From contig JAKJGF010000004.1 in assembly GCA_022704525.1 (NCBI GenBank), positions 1-43,946 of the forward strand: a stretch of DNA of 43,946 nt, read 5' to 3'. This document shows positions 40,939 through 43,946 of this stretch, piece after piece. Below the pieces are notes generated by a model. It had not been told where the DNA came from, ran no database searches, and saw only the letters and a program-made list of their open reading frames with translations. This DNA comes from Bacillota bacterium. Its GTDB lineage: Bacteria > Vulcanimicrobiota > SpSt-956 > JAKJGF01. How positions within the stretch are numbered: the first letter of the stretch is position 1; every line of letters starts with the position of its first letter. Made by a program: the position numbers and the translations under genes.

Positions 40939-43446
40939 ATGTTTGATTGTATAGGAATGTCAATTCAGGGTAAGCTAAGAGCAGTGGGAAATTTCGCTGC
41001 AAGTTTTACGAAAAAACCTGAAACAGATGTAAGAGAGTCTGAAGATGTCCTCCATATATCTGGTAATAAAGTTCCCGAAAAAGAGTGGACTGTTCTTGTT
41101 TATGGTGAAGGAAGAAACAAACTTGCCCTTTCCACCAATATGGCAATAAATAAGATGGAACATGTGGGTTCTGATGAAAACGTGAATATTGTTGTTCAAT
41201 CTACGGTAGAGCCTACATGGAGAGAACGTTTTGCCCCTGATATGGAACGTGCCGGCACGAGACGTTACTATATTACAAAAGATACGGATCCGTACAAAAT
41301 AAGTTCTCCTGTGGTGGAAGATCTGGGAGAGAGGGTTCCCCTTAACAGTGAAACCCTTTCTGATTTCCTTTCCTGGGGTATGAAAAGCTTTCCTGCAAAA
41401 CATTATATGGTTGTTGTAAAAAAGCATGGTCTCGGCTTTGCAAAAGATGATAAATATGTTCCTCTTTCGGCAAGAGATCTGAAAGATGCCCTTGAGATTA
41501 CGGAAAAAAACACAGGAAAGAAAGTAGATGTTCTGTCTTTTGATAGTTGCTCCATGCAACAGATGGAAGTGGGTTATGAAATCAAAGAACATGCAAAGCT
41601 AATGACCGGTTCCCAGGAAGACATTTATGCCATTGACTTTCCTTATGACCGTATTATATGGGGACTGGAAAAAAAAGCAAATATAATTACTCCTGAAGAA
41701 GTGGGAAAACTTATTGTTGATGCATACCAGGAAGAAGCCCCTTATGGTATGCATACGGCGGCAGATCTTACAAAACTTAGAGAAGTTGGCATAGCAACAG
41801 AGAAGCTTGTGGATACTTTAATAGAAGAAAATATCCCTCCTAATGTAATTTATACGAATATGTTAAAAAGCCCTTCTATGGAACCACAGGAGAGCATGAG
41901 GTTTGCCTTTAATTTCAGAGATGAAGAAGGTTTTTTGAAAAATATCATTAATGATAAATATATTACTTCCCAGAAGGTAAAAAACGCAGCACTAGAGCTT
42001 CGGAAAAAACTATCGGATTCTATTATTCATCATAAAATAGGCAGATCAAAGAAGCTTGTAAAAGATGCTAAAGGCTTTAACCTGTTTATACCCTGGAAAA
42101 AACCTGCAGAGAGTTTGAAAGACGGTTATGAGAAACTGAAATTTGAGAAAGACACACACTGGATGAAGCTTATTGATTATGTCTTTGAATCAAAAGACGT
42201 GGCTGCTTCATTTGCAGAAGAAATAAAGATCCCTGAAGAAAAACTTTCTATTTCCCAGAAATTTGGTAAGACTGTTATTAAAAATTATAAAAAATATGTA
42301 TCTCCCTATCTTTTGACTGCCTGCAAACACACTCCTTCCTGTTCCCAGTACGGACGGGAAGCCATTGAAAAGCATGGCCTTATAGAGGGTGGGAAGATGG
42401 CCTTTATGCGTATTCTGAGTTGTAATGCCGAGGCAGAAGGCCGTTATGATCCTGTTCCGGAGGTTCCGAAAGACAGCTCTGAGATACGTTGCAATATAGC
42501 TCACGGCCCTCCTCCTTCTGATTCAAAAGATGTACAGTTACCTGATATTCTTATAGAGCCTCCTGAACCAGTAGAAAAATCCGGTATCAGAAAAAGGATG
42601 GAAAGTGCTCTTATTAGTGCCGGCCGCTTCACAGGTAAAATACTTGGAGGGGCGGTGGGAGCCGCTATTGCTCTTCCCATAGGACTCGTTATGGGAGCAG
42701 TAATCGGAACCAGAGCCGGTACAAATACTATAGACGATAAGATCAATAGACCTCTACTTGAAAAATACCATCAAGATTCTGTAAGGCAATTTGTTAAGAT
42801 TGAAAAACCTATTGGTACGCCCGGCTATGTAGTTCATAATACCATAAAGAATCTTACCGGATCTTTTGAACTGAGAGATAAAGCCTTAGAGACCTTACAG
42901 GATATGACAGGTTTTGAATTTACAGAGAAAGCTATAAAAAACCTTTCGGGAAAGATTACTGATCCTGACAGACAGGGAATTCTGAGAAAGTTAAAGGGAA
43001 AGAAATTCCTTAAAGAAATCCTCATAAAAGGACTTGAGGAGAGAAGTTTTACCGAAAAAGAAATAGAGGATATTCTTTTCTGCACTAAAAATGAAGTTGC
43101 TGCCGGGAGACTGGAAACTTTAAAACCATTATTGAACATGAGAATGTCAAAAGGGAAGTTTTCTAAAAAATTAAAGGAAGCTCAATTTAATGAACAGGAA
43201 ATAGATGTAATTCTAGGGCAGGCAGATTTTACTTTCAGGGAAGGCCTGGCAAAGGTTATTGGAGGAACTGCAGGAGCAGTAACGGGAACTGTTCTGGGAA
43301 CCTTAGGTGCCATAGCGGTGGGATATAAATGGGGCTCAAGGTTTGCAGGTCTTTTCGGAGCAAATTATGTAAAAGAAAAACTTGGAGAATTTCCAAAACA
43401 TCCTGAGACGGAGAGTATTTTACAGAGGGATTATGGTGAGAAGTAA
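40939..43446 (+). CDS. Clostripain (C11)-like peptidase with embedded YidD domain
   Basis: 835 residues. The C11 domain (about 45-420) has KEWTVLVYGEGRNKLAL, H163 in VKKHGLGFA, C204 in SFDSCSMQQMEVGYEI and GSQEDIYAIDFPYD. Residues about 447-511 match the small membrane-insertion factor YidD: YKKYVSPYL, ACKHTPSCSQYGREAIEKHG, GGKMAFMRILSCN and YDPVPEVP. YidD is normally a free protein of 70-90 residues encoded beside yidC. After it come two glycine-zipper stretches (GGAVGAAIALPIGLVMGAVI, about 571-590; GGTAGAVTGTVLGTLGAIAV, about 775-794) and helical motifs GKKFLKEILIKGLEERSF and GKFSKKLKEAQFNEQEI. AAGGAAG lies 9 bases before ATG 40939. The role of the fusion is unknown. Confidence 0.9.
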   Translation: MFDCIGMSIQGKLRAVGNFAASFTKKPETDVRESEDVLHISGNKVPEKEWTVLVYGEGRNKLALSTNMAINKMEHVGSDENVNIVVQSTVEPTWRERFAPDMERAGTRRYYITKDTDPYKISSPVVEDLGERVPLNSETLSDFLSWGMKSFPAKHYMVVVKKHGLGFAKDDKYVPLSARDLKDALEITEKNTGKKVDVLSFDSCSMQQMEVGYEIKEHAKLMTGSQEDIYAIDFPYDRIIWGLEKKANIITPEEVGKLIVDAYQEEAPYGMHTAADLTKLREVGIATEKLVDTLIEENIPPNVIYTNMLKSPSMEPQESMRFAFNFRDEEGFLKNIINDKYITSQKVKNAALELRKKLSDSIIHHKIGRSKKLVKDAKGFNLFIPWKKPAESLKDGYEKLKFEKDTHWMKLIDYVFESKDVAASFAEEIKIPEEKLSISQKFGKTVIKNYKKYVSPYLLTACKHTPSCSQYGREAIEKHGLIEGGKMAFMRILSCNAEAEGRYDPVPEVPKDSSEIRCNIAHGPPPSDSKDVQLPDILIEPPEPVEKSGIRKRMESALISAGRFTGKILGGAVGAAIALPIGLVMGAVIGTRAGTNTIDDKINRPLLEKYHQDSVRQFVKIEKPIGTPGYVVHNTIKNLTGSFELRDKALETLQDMTGFEFTEKAIKNLSGKITDPDRQGILRKLKGKKFLKEILIKGLEERSFTEKEIEDILFCTKNEVAAGRLETLKPLLNMRMSKGKFSKKLKEAQFNEQEIDVILGQADFTFREGLAKVIGGTAGAVTGTVLGTLGAIAVGYKWGSRFAGLFGANYVKEKLGEFPKHPETESILQRDYGEK

Positions 43447-43466
43447 AGTCTTATAATTTTTTTCTT

Positions 43467-43491
43467 AAGGGGGTGGCTTTTGCCACCCCTT
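43467..43491 (+). terminator. Terminator-like hairpin after the C11-YidD gene
   Basis: AAGGGGGTGGC (43467-43477) pairs with GCCACCCCTT (43482-43491) with one bulged G and a TTTT loop. An A/T-rich tail follows but the T-run is short, so termination strength is uncertain. Confidence 0.65.
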
Positions 43492-43520
43492 AAATATTAT
43501 GTTTTAAAAACCTTCTAATT

Positions 43521-43583
43521 AAGTTTTTTTTAATATTTTTTTAAGTTTTTAAGTTTTTTTTAAGTTTTTTTTAAGTTTTTTTT
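43521..43583 (+). promoter_or_regulatory. Helically phased T-tracts, probable curved DNA upstream of the repeat-peptide gene
   Basis: AAG(T)8 units recur with exactly 11-base spacing (starts 43551, 43562, 43573). Earlier T-tracts begin at 43524, 43536 and 43546. Six T-tracts in 60 bases close to the helical repeat predict intrinsic curvature, as in upstream elements of strong or nucleoid-protein-controlled promoters. A plausible -10 (TTATAG) follows near 43595-43605. Confidence 0.6.
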
Positions 43584-43650
43584 AAACTTTATATGTTATA
43601 GTTCTTAATAACAAAAAGAAATTAACAACAGCTTAAAGGAGGACTTGAAA

Positions 43651-43946
43651 ATGAAAATTAACAGCCAGAATTTTACCCCGATTATGAAAAATGGAAATAG
43701 TAAAAATGTTAAACCAGAAAGCATTTTTATGGCAGATAGTTTCACCAGAGAAGAAAAATCTGGAATTCTTAATGCAAAATCCGGAGATGCTATGGAATGG
43801 AATTACTGTTTTGGTGGAGGAAACGAAAAAGCATCAGAAAATTCCAGGCTTAATGCAAAATCCGGAGATGCTATGGAATGGAATTACTGTTTTGGTGGAG
43901 GAAATGAAAAAGCATCAGAAAATTCCGGGCTTAATGCAAAAGCCGG
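43651..43946 (+). CDS. Multi-repeat small-peptide precursor-like gene (runs off the window)
   Basis: ATG 43651 follows AAAGGAGG with 8-base spacing. The first 39 residues (MKINSQNFTPIMKNGNSKNV ...) resemble a leader without a Sec signal. Then identical 27-residue units begin at 43768, 43849 and 43930: LNAKSGDAMEWNY, CFGGGNEKASENS, then R or G. Each unit contains WNYCFGGG with a single cysteine. At DNA level the 81-base units differ by only two bases, so they are recent or homogenised duplications. Arg ends unit 1 and Lys lies near each unit start, matching the Arg/Lys preference of the C11 peptidases encoded just upstream. The gene is incomplete at the window end. Alternatives are a repetitive surface or adhesive protein. 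Confidence 0.8.
   Translation, partial: MKINSQNFTPIMKNGNSKNVKPESIFMADSFTREEKSGILNAKSGDAMEWNYCFGGGNEKASENSRLNAKSGDAMEWNYCFGGGNEKASENSGLNAKA
43768..43946 (+). repeat. 81-base coding tandem repeats
   Basis: Two complete 81-base units (43768-43848 and 43849-43929) and the start of a third (43930 on) are in frame. The first two differ at AAC/AAT (43824 versus 43905) and AGG/GGG (43846 versus 43927). The third begins to diverge (AAAGCC in place of AAATCC). Confidence 0.95.

Overview
The window is AT-rich bacterial DNA with dense genes on both strands, ordinary Shine-Dalgarno sites (GGAGG type) and frequent GTG and TTG starts. It resembles an uncultured, probably anaerobic, deep-branching bacterium. 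Acetate kinase, an amino-acid decarboxylase with an NhaC-type exchanger, a Hanks-type kinase, HEAT and TPR proteins, an alpha-2-macroglobulin and clostripain-like peptidases all fit that picture. I cannot assign a phylum from sequence alone. No rRNA, tRNA, CRISPR array or complete insertion sequence was seen. Several genes are decayed, and families of short intergenic repeats sit between genes.

Layout. 1-1300: remnants of a tripartite efflux operon (possible TolC tail, MacA-like head, broken MacB-type ATPase). 1332-4008 (minus): a LysM/57-residue-repeat protein and an ADP-ribosylglycohydrolase. 4275-4843 (plus): a consensus promoter, a 3-codon leader ORF and an RBS-sequestering stem in front of a truncated ABC-F gene. 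4887-9738 (minus): a PfkB kinase, then a tight operon ackA - Cys-rich protein - HEAT-repeat protein - CheY-like receiver. 10145-12445 (plus): a Nif11-type peptide precursor with its own promoter, a DUF169 protein, a sirtuin, a 50-residue zinc-knuckle protein and a terminator. 12458-15897 (minus): an Orn/Lys/Arg decarboxylase translationally coupled to an NhaC exchanger. 16094-17516 (plus): a beta-lactamase-like remnant and a secreted P1-family aminopeptidase gene with one in-frame TAG. 17758-22278 (minus): an alpha-2-macroglobulin carrying an inserted pseudopilin-like (GspG) segment.

22515-29866 may be a coherent undescribed module. It holds a membrane-anchored unknown protein, a small ORF, an AAA/STAND ATPase fused to an OmpR-type winged helix and a zinc ribbon, and a 1306-residue membrane-TPR-ATPase protein. 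The two minus-strand genes share an 18/18-base element exactly 12 bases upstream of the -10 box, plus iterated CTAATAA/TTATTAG motifs. The ATPase-winged-helix protein between them is the obvious candidate regulator.

29911-34270 carries a DUF2232-TPR membrane protein, a Ser/Thr kinase with HEAT repeats, a metallophosphoesterase and a cyclic-nucleotide-binding protein. 34384-43946 is an unusual cluster: a 1212-residue repeat protein with a glycine-rich hydrophobic C-terminus, two clostripain (C11) peptidase-like proteins (the second with an embedded YidD domain), and, downstream of phased T-tracts, a gene encoding perfectly phased 27-residue (81-bp) repeats containing WNYCFGGG. That last gene runs off the window. 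Peptidases beside a multi-repeat small-peptide gene suggest a processed multicopy peptide system, but this is inference.
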